Below, in pieces: positions 13,329-24,067 of a DNA stretch of 64,000 nucleotides (positions are counted from its first letter, which is position 1; each line of letters opens with the position of its first letter). This stretch comes from Gadus chalcogrammus. Its lineage: Eukaryota > Chordata > Actinopteri > Gadiformes > Gadidae. The translations under genes and the position numbers were made by a program. The stretch is from NCBI RefSeq assembly GCF_026213295.1, contig NC_079427.1:28971746-29035745 (forward strand). The letters are read 5' to 3'. The notes beneath the pieces are model-generated. The model was not told the DNA's origin and ran no database searches. It saw only the letters and a program-made list of their open reading frames with translations.

Positions 13329-14010
13329 GTCCCGCTAGGGCTGGGCGATTTTTTCGGTTTAAACGATTAATTAGCATTTTTACTTTGCTACGGTTTGTGA
13401 AATGGCTGAACCGAAAAAATGTTTTTCTCGAAAACAGGTTTGGGGGATAACATTTGAACGGTGGGACGTCATTACACGAAATTTTGTGGGGTCTTGCGTG
13501 CTGAACGTAGTGACGAAATTTGACGTGAAAGCCTTCAGTGGTTTTGGAGGAAATCGCTGTGTTTCAATCATCCCGTGTTTCAATCGACCCGGATCTCCCC
13601 TACCATAAAAATGTCCACGAACACAGATGAAGAACTCATTCATAAAAAGGGTGCTACTTCAGTTGTATGGAAGTGGTTCGGGTACCAGCAGTCAGACATA
13701 GAACAAACTGTTCCGTGTAAGGTTTGTAGAAAGTCGATCGCATTTTACAAGTTTTTCAGGGATGGCCTACAAGATCTTTATTTTTCAGTTTGATATAAAA
13801 AAATCTTTGCACAATAATAACAGCCAAGTGGTGCTGATTTTATTTTTTATCCTTGAACAACTGATTGGTTCACATAGTCCTAGATTACTTGGTAATATCA
13901 GTTATTTTTATTGTGTTAATAAAGAAAATATGTATTTAAATTTTGCCTTGGTCTTTTTCATTTGTTTAGAGAAAAACAGAAAAAAGGCCAAATCGCCCAG
14001 CCAGTCCCGC
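13329..14010 (+). mobile_element. Non-autonomous hAT, 668 bp, carrying a BED-finger ORF
   Basis: The element spans 13,336-14,003. Its ends TAGGGCTGGGCGATTT and AAATCGCCCAGCCA are inverted repeats, and GTCCCGC flanks both sides (13,329-13,335 and 14,004-14,010), consistent with a slightly eroded 8-bp hAT duplication. It contains one short transposase-derived ORF, listed separately. Confidence 0.85.
13611..13793 (+). CDS. BED-type zinc finger N-terminal fragment of hAT transposase
   Basis: The 60-residue ORF starts MSTNTDEELIHKKGATSVVW. It continues with WFGYQQSDIEQT and C-K-V-C, the first half of a BED zinc finger (aromatic residues, then CxxC; ZBED/hAT type). In autonomous relatives the finger goes on to a distal His pair and then the transposase body. 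Here the frame leaves the homology after CRKSIAFYK and stops soon after. The His pair and catalytic domain are absent, so it cannot be a transposase. Expression is unknown. The upstream candidate start at 13,575 adds only unrelated residues, so the ATG at 13,611 is preferred. Confidence 0.6.
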   Translation: MSTNTDEELIHKKGATSVVWKWFGYQQSDIEQTVPCKVCRKSIAFYKFFRDGLQDLYFSV

Positions 14011-15462
14011 CCACGGACGCTCTGGCATATACGGATACGAATACTTTTGCTACACATTTACCACCTAGACGTGTTGCAAAACTTCCTGCAAAAAAACCCA
14101 CAGCTGAGACTTGCAGGAGTAGATTCGAGCAGTTGTAACGATGGACTTGTGCTCACTCATTAAAATGCTGAATCAACGTAGTGTTCTTTATCATTTTATT
14201 TTTGAGGAAATTTTTCACATCTACATGCATTAGTTCAAATTTGGGTTTACGAATTCACACATTTTGGACATGTCCTCAGATTATGAAACACGGGTGTGCG
14301 AATGTATTTTGCACCAACTGCGCTGCAATAATTGTAGCAAAAGGATTTGTGTACCTGTAACACAGATTTGCGTACTCGTAGACCATATTTTGTGTTTACA
14401 ATGGTAGATAAAATATTTACGACTTCAAATGTACTGTTACACATTTGTGACTTTAGTGTACGCATTCAAATTCTGCAGTTACAGGTGCTAAAGACTTTTG
14501 CTACAATAATACCTTCATAGGAAAACTCCCCCATCCGTCAGCCAAGCCTTCCGACGTCCTTTGACTGACGGTGCAGTGGGCACGAGGCTAGTCAAAGCAG
14601 AGCCCGTCTACGAAGAGCCTGGGCACTTCCTATACGCCCCATTGTACAAATATCATCCGACTGCAGACACAAATGGGCGTTCCCGTGTGGTGGGCGTTCC
14701 CGTTTACGCAGACTAGAACGCCCCCCCGGCGTTCTCGTTTACGCAGGCTGGAACGCTCCCTTCTTCTTCTTCGTCGATCTAGTAGTATGGGCAGCATAGA
14801 ACTGACGTTAGCGCCCCCATCTTCGATCTCGTAGTACGGGTCGATAGCCAGCTAAGCCTACAGAATGTTAGCTTACATTTATGTGTCGGATCTCGGCCCA
14901 AACTTTGCATCAAACTTGATATTACAACACGATCATTTCAGGGCGGCTCCATGATTGCTAAATCGAATGAGAATGTTTGGGTTGTGCAGTGCAGTATGCC
15001 TACATGTTTATTATCTTCTGGGTTACTTAGTATAGGTAGGGTATTAGGTATAAGTGAGATGTTTGATATACAGTTGTTTAAGAATATATAAATTAGATAA
15101 TGAATAGATTAAATTAACACTTGGGACCTTATGCAGTTCAAATCCAGTTACCAGACACTATGAAGGCTCAAAAAGTAGGCCATTTGACTCCAAGTGTTCA
15201 CTTACTTTTCCCACTGAATGTTTTCAATAAAGACAAAATACAGTAATTGCTCTGTAACAATTAACCTTACAACATACATCTTAGGCACAAATGTATGTTA
15301 TACATTGTATAGCATTTGTCACAAAAACAAAAAAGAAAGGAGTAATAAAATACCAGCATTTCTGGGCAGATACATTTACTATAGTAGTATGTACATTTAC
15401 AAATGAAAGGGATTGCAAAACAAGACGTCCCAATAAAACAAAAAAGGAGTAATAAAAGAACA
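14011..15462. other. Stretch without recognised gene; diverged B-family end
   Basis: At about 14,527-14,588, CCCATCCGTCAGCCAAGCC and GCAGTGGGCACGAGGC resemble the terminal part of MITE family B (36,132 and 38,295-40,214). Otherwise the sequence is A/T-rich and featureless to me. Confidence 0.45.
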
Positions 15463-16310
15463 TTATGCTATTAGGCAGAGATCTTTTATGACATACCTGC
15501 CATATCCAACGTGCCTCAGTACCAGGCGTGCGCTTGGCCAATTCCTCTTTTTTGAGAAGCCTTTGAGACGTAGTGCAAGGCCACTGCCACAGCCTGCATT
15601 GTTGTAAATCTTTCTAACTGTTGCTTGACTAGTTCTCGGAATGTGTTTGAAACCCTGTTGAACACGCCAAGCATCGCCATGTCCAGTCTCACCGTGGCCT
15701 CCACAGGGTTCAATGGGCCATCTAAGGGTTGAGGTGGAAAAAGAGTGCAGTGGGCCTTCTGCTGGCTGGGAATGAGGTTGGCATTCTGCTGGCTGGGAGT
15801 GAGGTTGGCCTTCTGCTGGCCGGGAGTGAGGTTGGCCTTCTGCTGGCTGGGAGTGAGGTTGGCCTTCTGCTGGCTGGGAGTGAGGTTGGCCTTCTGCTGG
15901 CTGGGAGTGAGGTTGGCCTTCAGATGGCTTAGGGTGGCAGGTAATGAGGTGTTTAAGCAGTTGTATTTTCCTTGAAAAGAGTAGACTACACGCACAGCAG
16001 TGGTAATGGGAGTCATTTTTGCATCCCCAATTGCAGGTATACATCACATACTCTGAAAGGAAGTTAAAAAACACACCAGGCTTTAATAACAAAAGTCAAC
16101 ACAAAGGTTATTAAACTTCACCAATGAATCAGCAAGCAGTAAACATACCTCCATGCTGTACCACTGTTTTTAGGTGAGACTGCAAATGTGTCTCCACTTT
16201 TGAGTAATCACCCTTATAAAGCGGGCAAAAGGGGCAGTGGAGAAGTTGGCATCCTTGCTCTGAACATTTTGTGCCCTGGGCCTTGTGGCCGCTGGGCAAA
16301 ATTGACAAGT
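15463..16310 (-). pseudogene. Two-exon zinc-finger gene fragment with coding minisatellite
   Basis: On the minus strand an open segment ending at 16,149 contains CSEQGC, CPFCPLYKGDYSKVETHL and a His pair. A donor GTATGT follows (GT at 16,148-16,147) and an acceptor TTTCAG ends at 16,053, giving a 95-nt intron. Phase is kept across the junction. The second exon encodes YTCNWGCKNDSHYH, a C2H2 finger (CCAC-x12-H-x4-H), and then about six copies of the 9-residue unit AEGQPHSQP. The tail after the repeats is not recognised, and the frame ends at 15,463. Similar Cys/His exon pairs are multicopy in fish genomes and are probably transposon-linked. No start codon or promoter is evident, so it is probably a fragment. 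Confidence 0.5.
15752..15921 (-). repeat. 27-bp coding minisatellite, about 6 units
   Basis: The unit GAGGTTGGCCTTCTGCTGGC + TGGGAGT repeats with few changes. Read on the minus strand it encodes AEGQPHSQP and stays in frame throughout. Confidence 0.85.
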
Positions 16311-16557
16311 GTAGCTATAGAGAGACATATGGAGAACATTAACCAACATTAACCAAGCTCAACTTTCAAAGTACTGAGGGTAAAACCCCATAGGCTTCCA
16401 TTCATTCTGGACTCGCCTGCGAGCGCCCCGCGTGGACAGAGATTATTACTGCACCCAGTCCAGAAAACCGGAACTAACCAGTGAGTGCCCATTCTCCTCA
16501 TATTAGACATTCTCTGGTCAAAGGTCTGAAAACGTTGATCTCAAAAAAGGAGTAGGG

Positions 16558-18746
16558 TCTGTCTGCGTCCTGCAAGACGGAGGCGTAACTTGTAGTGGCC
16601 GTAACTTGTAGTAGGAGGCGTAACTTGTACTAGGAGGCGTAACTTGTACTTTTCTAAATCGCGGTCCACGCGAGATCTTCTCTTTTCGCGGTAAAAAAAA
16701 GGCCTTGTAAAAAAAGGCCCTCGGTGAAGTTAGTTCAATGCACACGTTTGAGATGCACACTGAACAGTCACAAAATACTCTATACTGTACAGGCTAGTAG
16801 ATGTTGCTTGCTTCTTTCTGCCCCGAGTTTGCACAGTGCAACAGTGATGACGTACCTGAGAAATCCATGTATTGAAGACCGGCAAATGAGGGCTTGTAAT
16901 GTGAACGCTATAATATGAAGGCTTTCCCATAACTATCCTCATGTTAGTGACATTGTTCTTGTCTTGTTTCTATCAGTAATATTTATTTTAATTAATTGTT
17001 TTCTATCTCATGCGGGACCTTGAAAACATGCAGCATGCGATCAATAAAAATATGTATTCAATAAAATTATTTGAATTATTAATCTGCTGTCTTTAATTCT
17101 TTGAATTATTAATCTGCAGTCTTTTTGTTAAAGGTATAAAGGGATTAAGTAGGCTATGGCTAAACTTAAGCATGTTCCCCACGTTAAACTGCTATATGCA
17201 TTACATGTCATTGTAAAATTGTAATAGGCTTCTTTTCTTAAATGCATGTGACTCAGGGATGTCAGTTTCAAGTAAGGCTATGATTAAGCTAATCAAGAGC
17301 ATATCAAGATTAAGCTAATCAAGAGCAAATTTTTAAATGAGCGGGTCGGGTGCATTATTTTTATATAAGGCCTAATATTTGAGGTCCGAGTTGTGGTCAT
17401 TTATGTACCCTATGTACTGCTACATACAGATCACTTCCGCGATTTAGAAAAGTACTAGTCACGCGAGGGCTGTAGTGGTCAAATTAGAGGCGGGTAAACT
17501 ATGAATTTTGTGATCAGACCGACCTCGACACAACGCAACGCAAAGTGTTGCGACTCTGTAAGGCTAGCCTGGCTTTATATTCCATTATGTTATCAATTAA
17601 AGTCATATTAAATCAATCAATGACAGTCAATGAATGTGTTTGTAGTTTATTCAAGTTATTCAAATTTCAACAGTAAAGAAAAGTATGTGTAGATTAAGAA
17701 CTATCTATCTATCTATGGCATGTGTGTATGCGTGTGTATTAGTATGCATGCTTTTCACAGTAGTGCCCAGAGGGCCTCCTTGTCCTCCACGTCAGGTCCT
17801 GCCTTGCAGGGGCGTGTTCTGGGGTTCATGGCTCCCCTGTGCTTCACCAGCCAGGACTTCACATACGTGTTGGATTGAACTTTGTGAGTGGTGGGCCATT
17901 CAGTTGAATAAACATCAAGGACAACACTGTGACCATGTGCAGACTGCATCTCAGGGAGCACACTATTATGTTCATTAAGCTGAACCCCCTCTCACACTCA
18001 GCAGTGCTAACTGGAATGAGATGGTCGATATTCAGGAGTGGTGCAAGGTTTTCTGGAATGATGCTTGAGTTATCCTTAAAATCCCTATAGCCTTCAAGAA
18101 TTTTTCTGTCATCAAGTCTGAACCTTTGTGCAAGTTGTTTCAACTTGGATTCCCCATACGGTTCCCCTATCTTCAGTCTTACTTTGTACTTGAGGCCTTT
18201 TTCGGGCATCTGTTGGAGTGGGAGCACTCGAAGGTCTCTTCAAAAATCGCCTGATATCCATGGCTAATTAATGACAGGTAGGCAGGCATGATAATCCACA
18301 ACGCGTAGGGCCATGTGTTTACATACTTCCTGTTTACATATTTTCCTGGATCCTGATTGGTGTCGCCGCCCTAGCCGCAAGGCACTGATTGGAGGTTCAC
18401 AGACCATAATAGCATAGGGCTACAGCGCAGATGAAAATGATTCAGATTACAGGGTTTATTTGTTCAACAATATGAAACTTTGTCTTAGGTGTTTTAAAAT
18501 GATACCAAATTTATTTCCGATTATTCCAAAGGCATAATACAAGGCACAGGGAACTTTGAGGTGCGTAAACGCTATTTAGAGGTGCGTAAACGCTATTTCC
18601 TAAATTCCAGAGGTGCGTAAACGGCGTTTACGTGCGTTTACCCTCCACTACAGTCTCACGCCTCCGACTAAAAGTTATGCCTCCTACTACAAGTTACGCA
18701 TCCTCCGACTACAAGTTACGCCTCCGTCTTGCAGGACGCAGACAGA
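16558..18746 (-). mobile_element. Region bounded by inverted repeats, holding a hAT transposase remnant
   Basis: 16,558-16,645 (CTGTCTGCGTCCTGCAAGAC, then repeats of GGCGTAACTTGTA) is inverted at 18,660-18,746. Between them lies a hAT C-terminal remnant (17,755-18,227, minus strand). The inverted pair may be subterminal repeats of one hAT-type element, but its outer ends and a target duplication were not found. 16,770-17,680 is A/T-rich with no gene. A short tandem (GATTAAGCTAATCAAGAGCA) occurs near 17,283-17,325. Confidence 0.45.
17755..18227 (-). pseudogene. hAT transposase C-terminal dimerisation domain
   Basis: The minus-strand frame 18,227-17,859 contains LIPVSTAECERGFSLMNII and, further on, LMFIQLNGPPLTKFNPTR, the signature of the hAT dimerisation domain (Pfam hAT C-terminal type; ZMYM/KIAA1586-like transposases). 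A frameshift moves the continuation (YVKSWLVKHRGAMN) into the frame of 17,961-17,755. The upstream RNase-H-like catalytic part is absent, so this is a decayed 3' piece. Confidence 0.75.
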
Positions 18747-19507
18747 TACTATTGACTGAGAATGGGCGGCGGTTTGCGCCGCCTTATATACACGGTGCCG
18801 TGGGAATGTGGGCGGTGCCCACATTGATTGGTGTGCATGATTGATGTGCATAGTTGGGACAAGCCCATAAGGCGAAGCCTAGACGGCTACGCCTACAATC
18901 ATAGAACTAGAGTTATAATATCATAACTATCGTTTTGTCTGTTGGCTTGTGTCGATACGTCAAGTGTCGATACGTCATCTGTTAGCGCAGGACCCCGAGC
19001 CGATCTCTGCAAGTATAACTTAACTTTTACGGAAATTGAGGCCGTTTCTCAATTCCTAGTACGCGTACTACGTACTCGCAGACTTGGAAGTTCGTACTTG
19101 GCAAGTCCGGACTTCAAGTAAACACTTCCGAGGACGGGAGTACGCACCTGCAATTGGAACAGCAGCGGACTCGATGACGTCACCAGCTCAGCTCGTCTGT
19201 TAACTGTGCTACGTACTCATGTAGGCATATAACTACTGAACAATATAAACAAATTAGATAAAACAAAACACCCGTTTCTTTAGTTTTAAAATAGTATGTT
19301 AATATTTTGAATTAATATAAATGAAAAGTTATGCGTATTCACACGGAAAGCCAGCTGTACCCTACATATAAACAATCAGTGGCTTGAAAAAGATTTTATG
19401 AGATTGCCGTTTGTCAATTTTCATATATAGCCTATTATTATATTATTGGAGAGTAGGCTATTGATATAAGAATTATGAACGAGCGAGAATAGAATAGAAA
19501 CACACAC
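18747..19507. other. No gene seen; possible TIR-element start
   Basis: GGCCGTTTCTCAATTCC near 19,030, followed by alternating GTACG/CGTAC words, resembles the beginning of a fish DNA transposon, but no partner end was found. A short (AC)n tract precedes element G1 at 19,500-19,527. Confidence 0.35.
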
Positions 19508-19883
19508 ACAGACACACACACACACTGTGGCAACCCCGATCCGACGGAGGAGTTCGAGCCCCGCCAGCGCCCTCTCCGCGGGCAGGTAGTCCGTGGGAGA
19601 TATGTGCCGCTCAGCGCAGCGACGCGGGAGCGCGCATCGAGCGCACCCGCGCAATCACGGAGATGGGGAGCACCCGGCGGAGGGAGACGGCGGAGGGTTC
19701 TTAAGGACCGCGCGCGCACCAGTCAGGGAAATGCGGCAGAGTTGGAGAGACGCGGTAGGGGGAGATTACCCGGACCCACGCTGACGCCATTACACCTCTC
19801 CCCAGGACTAAGCAGCCGAAGACGCAGGGGATCGAGACGCCCCCCCCCCCCCCCCCCCCTGCAGCAGGACCAGACCCGGAGCG

Positions 19884-20255
19884 GTGTCCTTTTTTTTCCT
19901 GGGACCGGACGATGACGTCGAGGCATATCTCGAGATTTTTGAGCGGACCACGGCCCGTGAGAGGTGGCCAGCGGACCAGTGGGGCTACATACTAGCGCCC
20001 TTCCTGTCCGGGGACGCCCAACGCGCCTACCGGGATCTCAGCATGGCCCAGGCGGCCCACTACCCCACACTCAAGCGGGCCATCCTCACCCATTACGGTC
20101 ACAGCCTCCCAGCCCAGGCACAGCGGTTCCACGACTGGGTGTACGACCCCCTGGGGTCGTACACCCAGTCGTGGAACCTGGGGTCGTACATCTGGCTCCT
20201 CGGTGAGGAGCCAGATCTCGCAACTCGTCCGCCTGGCGGAGCGGTGGCTCGTTGA
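19884..20255 (+). pseudogene. G1 gag (capsid-like segment), disrupted
   Basis: The frame contains DDVEAYLEIFERTTARE, then WPADQWGYILAPFLSG and YPTLKRAILTHYG, matching the gag of G2 (28,589-27,966). This helical segment (acidic, 'AYLE.FERT', 'WP..QWA') resembles the capsid C-terminal fold from which vertebrate SCAN domains are thought to derive. After FHDW the reading is broken by inserted hairpin sequence at 20,125-20,216; the following gag residues resume in the frame opened at 20,203. No ATG equivalent to that of G2 is visible, and a run of C (about 19,841-19,858) sits just upstream. Confidence 0.7.
20125..20216. repeat. Two adjacent perfect hairpins inside G1 gag
   Basis: 20,125-20,150 is perfectly complementary to 20,153-20,178 (26-bp arms, 2-nt loop). 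20,190-20,201 pairs perfectly with 20,205-20,216 (12-bp arms, 3-nt loop). GGGGTCGTACA also recurs at about 20,153 and 20,180. The corresponding region in G2 lacks these hairpins. Confidence 0.95.
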
Positions 20256-22002
20256 GGGGGAGGGTCCCCCGCTGCTGGACCGGCTGGTGATCGACCGCTG
20301 CATCCGAGCCCTGCCCACCGGGGCCAAACGCTGGGCCTCAGGGAACCAACCCAGGTCGGTGAACGACCTCGTGGAATTACTGGAGAACCACCAAGTCACC
20401 CAGCGGCTGTGCAGCGGGGCGACCCCGGCCCCCGGTGGGGCGGGGGAGACGCGGACCGAGCGACGCGGACGGACACCGGAGAGCCAGCGCACCCAGGCAC
20501 CGCCCTCCCGCGCACCCGCCTACCCGAACCAGACCATCGCGGACCGCCGAGGGCCCGCCCCTCGGACCCAGAGAGAGGAGTGGAGGTGCTACACGTGCGG
20601 CCATTGTCCCGGAGCAGGGGACGTATCCATGCCCACGTCCCGTCCGTCTGACAGGAGAGGGGGGGTCTGTCTCCGCACCACCTGCTGGTCCCACGAGCGG
20701 ACCGACACCCCCAGCCTACCGGTACACGTGGGGAGGCACGACACCCACACCCTGCTCGACTCAGGGAGCGTGGTTACGCTGGACCGACCCGGCCTGGCGG
20801 ACGGGACCTCCGGGCGGAGGATCGACGTAGGCTGCATCCACGGGCAGCCTACGAAGGGCACCTTCACGGTTCGGTCCGGGCTGGTCCCGAACCTCCCGAT
20901 GCCCCTCTTAATCGGACGGGACTGCCCGATCTTCGCCCAACTGCTAGGGGCCGAGCTTCAGGCACCCCGGCACCGAGCACCTCGGACCCGACCCCGCCGG
21001 CTGCGTAGCCGGCCCGCCTATATGGCCTCCCACCCGGCGCCCTCCCGGTCCGACTCGGACGAGACCCCCGACAGGCCCCCGAGAGAGGCGGCACGGCACA
21101 CCCACGACTCGTCCACGGTGTCCCTTCCCCAGGGGACCCCGGACACGATGACTGCCTCCGGGCAGGCCCCTCCGCCAGACGGGGAGGAGACTCCACCCCT
21201 CATAGACTTCTCCGACTACCCCCTGGCCGACGGGGGAGGTCCCGACAAGGGAGGACAGTTCGCCACCGCCCAGCTGGAGGACGACGCCCTCCACCACGCC
21301 TGGGGACACGTCGAGGTCCATGAAGGCCTCTCGCGGGACTCGGTGAGTGACCGACAGTACCCACACTTCAGCACCAGGGGGGGGTTACTATACCGGGTGG
21401 TACAGAGAGGGGGTAAGGAGGTAGAACAGTTGGTCGTTCCAAGGCCGTACATGAGCAAAGTCCTCTATATGGCCCACACCCACCTATTGGGGGCTCACCT
21501 GGGGATGGACAAGACGAGGGACAGAATCCTGAACCGGTTTTACTGGCCGGGGATAAAACGGAATGTAGAGGATTATTGCCGGGCATGCCCCGAGTGCCAA
21601 CGCACCGCCCCGAGACCCACTGTAAGGAACCCCCTCATACCGATGCCGCTGATAGAAGTCCCGTTCGACCGGCTGGGTCTAGACATCATAGGTCCCCTCC
21701 CCAAGACTAGTCGAGGCCACCGCTACGTCTCAGTTATGGTGGATTACGCCACACGCTACCCAGAGGCAGTTCCTCTCCGTGCCGCCACAACCAAGGCGGT
21801 GGCGAGGGAACTAATGGTTTTATTCAGCCGGGTGGGGATAGTCCGAGAGATCCTGACGGATCAGGGGTCCTGTTTTATGTCCCGGGTTTTGAAAGACCTC
21901 ACCAGTCTGTTGCAGATCCGCCACCTCCGGACCTCCGTCTACCACCCCCAAACCGACGGGTTGGTGGAGAGATTCAACAAAACCCTGAAGTCCATGCTTT
22001 AA
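20203..22002 (+). pseudogene. G1 pol part 1: gag end, protease, integrase
   Basis: The 599-codon open frame reads through the gag end into CYTCGHCPGAGD, which is a CCHC knuckle that has lost its middle (G2 has the full CX2CX4HX4C). A protease motif LLDSGS follows at residues 185-189. The integrase has an H2C2 zinc-binding module (His425/427/432, Cys462/465) and a D-D-35-E core (Asp494, Asp553, Glu589; ITDQGS-like and HPQTDG motifs). The frame ends at TAA 22,000-22,002, where the sequence has one extra T relative to the reading of the next segment; the homologous protein continues at 22,010. The first residues are gag, not a natural start. Intact catalytic residues but a broken frame point to a fairly recent death. 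Confidence 0.8.
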
Positions 22003-22009
22003 GAAGGTC

Positions 22010-22699
22010 ATGGAAGCAGATGGGAAAAAGTGGGACCAGCTGCTTCCGCATGTCCTCTTCGCCATTCAAGAAGTGCCCCAGGCCTCCACGGGATTCTCGC
22101 CCTTCGAGCTCCTCTACGGCCGGCGACCAAGAGGGCTGCTCGACATCGCCCAGGACGCCTGGGAGAGCCAACCGTCCCCCCACCGCACCATCATCGAGCA
22201 TGTGGAGCAGATGCGGGGCCGGATGGCGCAGATCTGGCCCGTGGTCCGGGAGCACCTCGGACGGGCCCAGCAAGCCCAAGCCCGGGTATACAACCGAGGG
22301 GCCCAGCTCCACACCTTCAACCCGGGGGACCAGGTGCTGGTCCTCGTCCCGACCGCCGAGTGTAAGTTCCTGGCCAAATGGCAAGGTCCCTACGACGTCA
22401 TCGACCGGGTCGGCAACGTCAACTACCGGGTGCGGCAACTGGGGAGACGCAAGACCATCCAGGTCTACCACATCAACCTGCTGAAGCAGTGGCACCCACC
22501 AACAGCCCCGCGAGAACCAGCCCTCCTGTCCCTGTCCGCACGACTACCCCTGCCCGAGGTACCAGTGGGGAAGCAGCTGAGCCCAAGCCAGACCCAGAAC
22601 ATGAAGGAAGTGGTCCTCCAGCACCTCGACGTCTTCTCGGAGCGGCCCGGGAGGACCGCGACCGTCAGCCATGACATCAGGACGGAACCGGGAGTCTGA
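22010..22699 (+). pseudogene. G1 pol part 2: integrase C-terminus and RT start
   Basis: It continues the integrase after a +1 shift: WDQLLPHVLFA, TGFSPFELLYGRRPRG, then a GPY/F module (KWQGPYDVIDRVGNVNYRV). After a linker come VVLQHLDVFSERPGRT and TVSHDIRTEPGV, which is the N-terminal approach to reverse transcriptase in this group. No chromodomain is present. The frame stops at 22,699 and similarity disappears by about 22,780, so the RT palm, RNase H and 3' LTR are missing. Confidence 0.8.
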
Positions 22700-22852
22700 G
22701 TCCGACTCCGGCCCTACCGCATTCCGGAGGCATGGCGGGCCGCCATCCGAGCGGAAGTCGGAAGCGGATGGGGGTCTGTGCCCATCGTCAGCGCTCATCT
22801 CCGTGCTGCAGAATAACCAGTATGCTCCCAACACAGAATAACCTGTACGCTC

Positions 22853-23195
22853 TGGTAGCCGGCACAGGCGCGCGAACACACCTGACCCGGCTCACACTTA
22901 CCCCAGCGGCTGCGGACAGCGGCTATAGGGCGCTGTTGGATTAAACACTTCTACCGACGCAAAGTCAGGAGTACACCTTGGTGGCCGGCAAGGGCGCGCG
23001 GACGCACCTGACCCGGCTCACACTCTCCCAAGCGGCTGCGGACAGCGGCTAAAGGGTGCTGTTGTATTAAGCACTTCTACTTACGCAAAGTCAGGAGTAC
23101 ACCTTGGTGGCCGGCAAGGGCGTGCAGACTTACCTGCACGTACTCCCCCCAGGGGCGGCGAACAGCGGCTTTAGGGTGCTGTTGGTTGAACTACA
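22853..23195 (+). repeat. Tandem repeat, period about 126 bp, 2.7 units
   Basis: GCCGGCA(C/A)(A/G)GGCG marks units near 22,859, 22,985 and 23,111. CAGCGGCT and GGGTGCTGTTG (GGGCGCTGTTG in the first) recur at the same offsets. Degenerate relatives of the unit start (GTGGC.C..CCAGTGC.CGGA) appear near 23,422 and 23,663. It directly follows the truncated end of G1. Function unknown. Confidence 0.8.
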
Positions 23196-23799
23196 CTGAC
23201 TACCCAGGTGAAGACAGTAATTGGCTGAATAATGACAATGCACACTTATTGCTAATTCAGTAAGCATACACTAATTCAGTACACCAAAATGATAAATAAT
23301 TATATTTTTTTAAACAATCTCCACTCTTCCTGGCTACTTACCTATAAATGCCAGTAGAGAAGCTAACCACAAATCAAAAGTATATAACACGATATTGTGC
23401 CTACAACAATACAAATTATAGTGGCTCATGCCAGTGCACGGATGCACCAGCTGGCTTAACTAACTCACCAGCTGCAACAGCGGTGGAGTAGTGCAAAGAT
23501 TTAAATAAGGGAGAGTTCACTCTGGGAGTTTTTAACTCAAACAATATACTACCGGCAACAAACAATCTGCCCGTAGTGCAAAGGTGGCCTGCAGGCACGC
23601 ACGAACACGTTGCGAAGGCTCGCCTTGTGTTTGGTCACAAACAGCAACTAAAAAGCGCAGCGGTGGCCCGCACCAGTGCGCGGACGCAACCTAGCGGGCT
23701 CGAATTTTGACATATGGTTTCGGGGATAGGCAGAACGATGTACTCATTCCTTTTTTAGACCGTAGTGACGGTCAGAGTGAGGTTGATACAGATCCATAG
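23196..23799. other. No gene seen
   Basis: This is A/T-rich sequence with two degenerate relatives of the preceding tandem unit (about 23,415-23,460 and 23,655-23,700). Nothing else is recognised. Confidence 0.5.
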
Positions 23800-24027
<228 letters not shown>

Positions 24028-24067
24028 GATTACTGCGGGATAACAATATTGCGTTCATAAAACTTCC

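Larger units (their letters stand above)
19527..22790 (+). mobile_element. Gmr1-group Ty3/gypsy element G1, damaged, plus strand
   Basis: In order it shows a probable LTR/leader piece (TGTGGCAACCCCG near 19,527, resembling the outer LTR edge of G2), a gag segment, a CCHC-less knuckle region, protease, integrase and then the first residues of reverse transcriptase. RT is cut off around 22,780. Integrase preceding RT is the Ty1/copia-like order known for the Gmr1 group of Ty3/gypsy elements. The body is strikingly G/C-rich compared with its flanks. No 3' LTR was found. Confidence 0.85.

Noticed and set aside
15752..15921. CRISPR or regulatory repeat array
   Set aside because: Units are contiguous 27-bp copies without spacers and translate in frame.
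19593..19926. Overlapping Pro/Arg-rich ORFs on both strands
   Set aside because: The G/C-rich leader of G1 leaves many frames open by composition; none has a motif.
20377..22879. Numerous ORFs of 80-170 codons opposite or overlapping G1 pol
   Set aside because: They are shadows of the integrase/protease frame in G/C-rich sequence.
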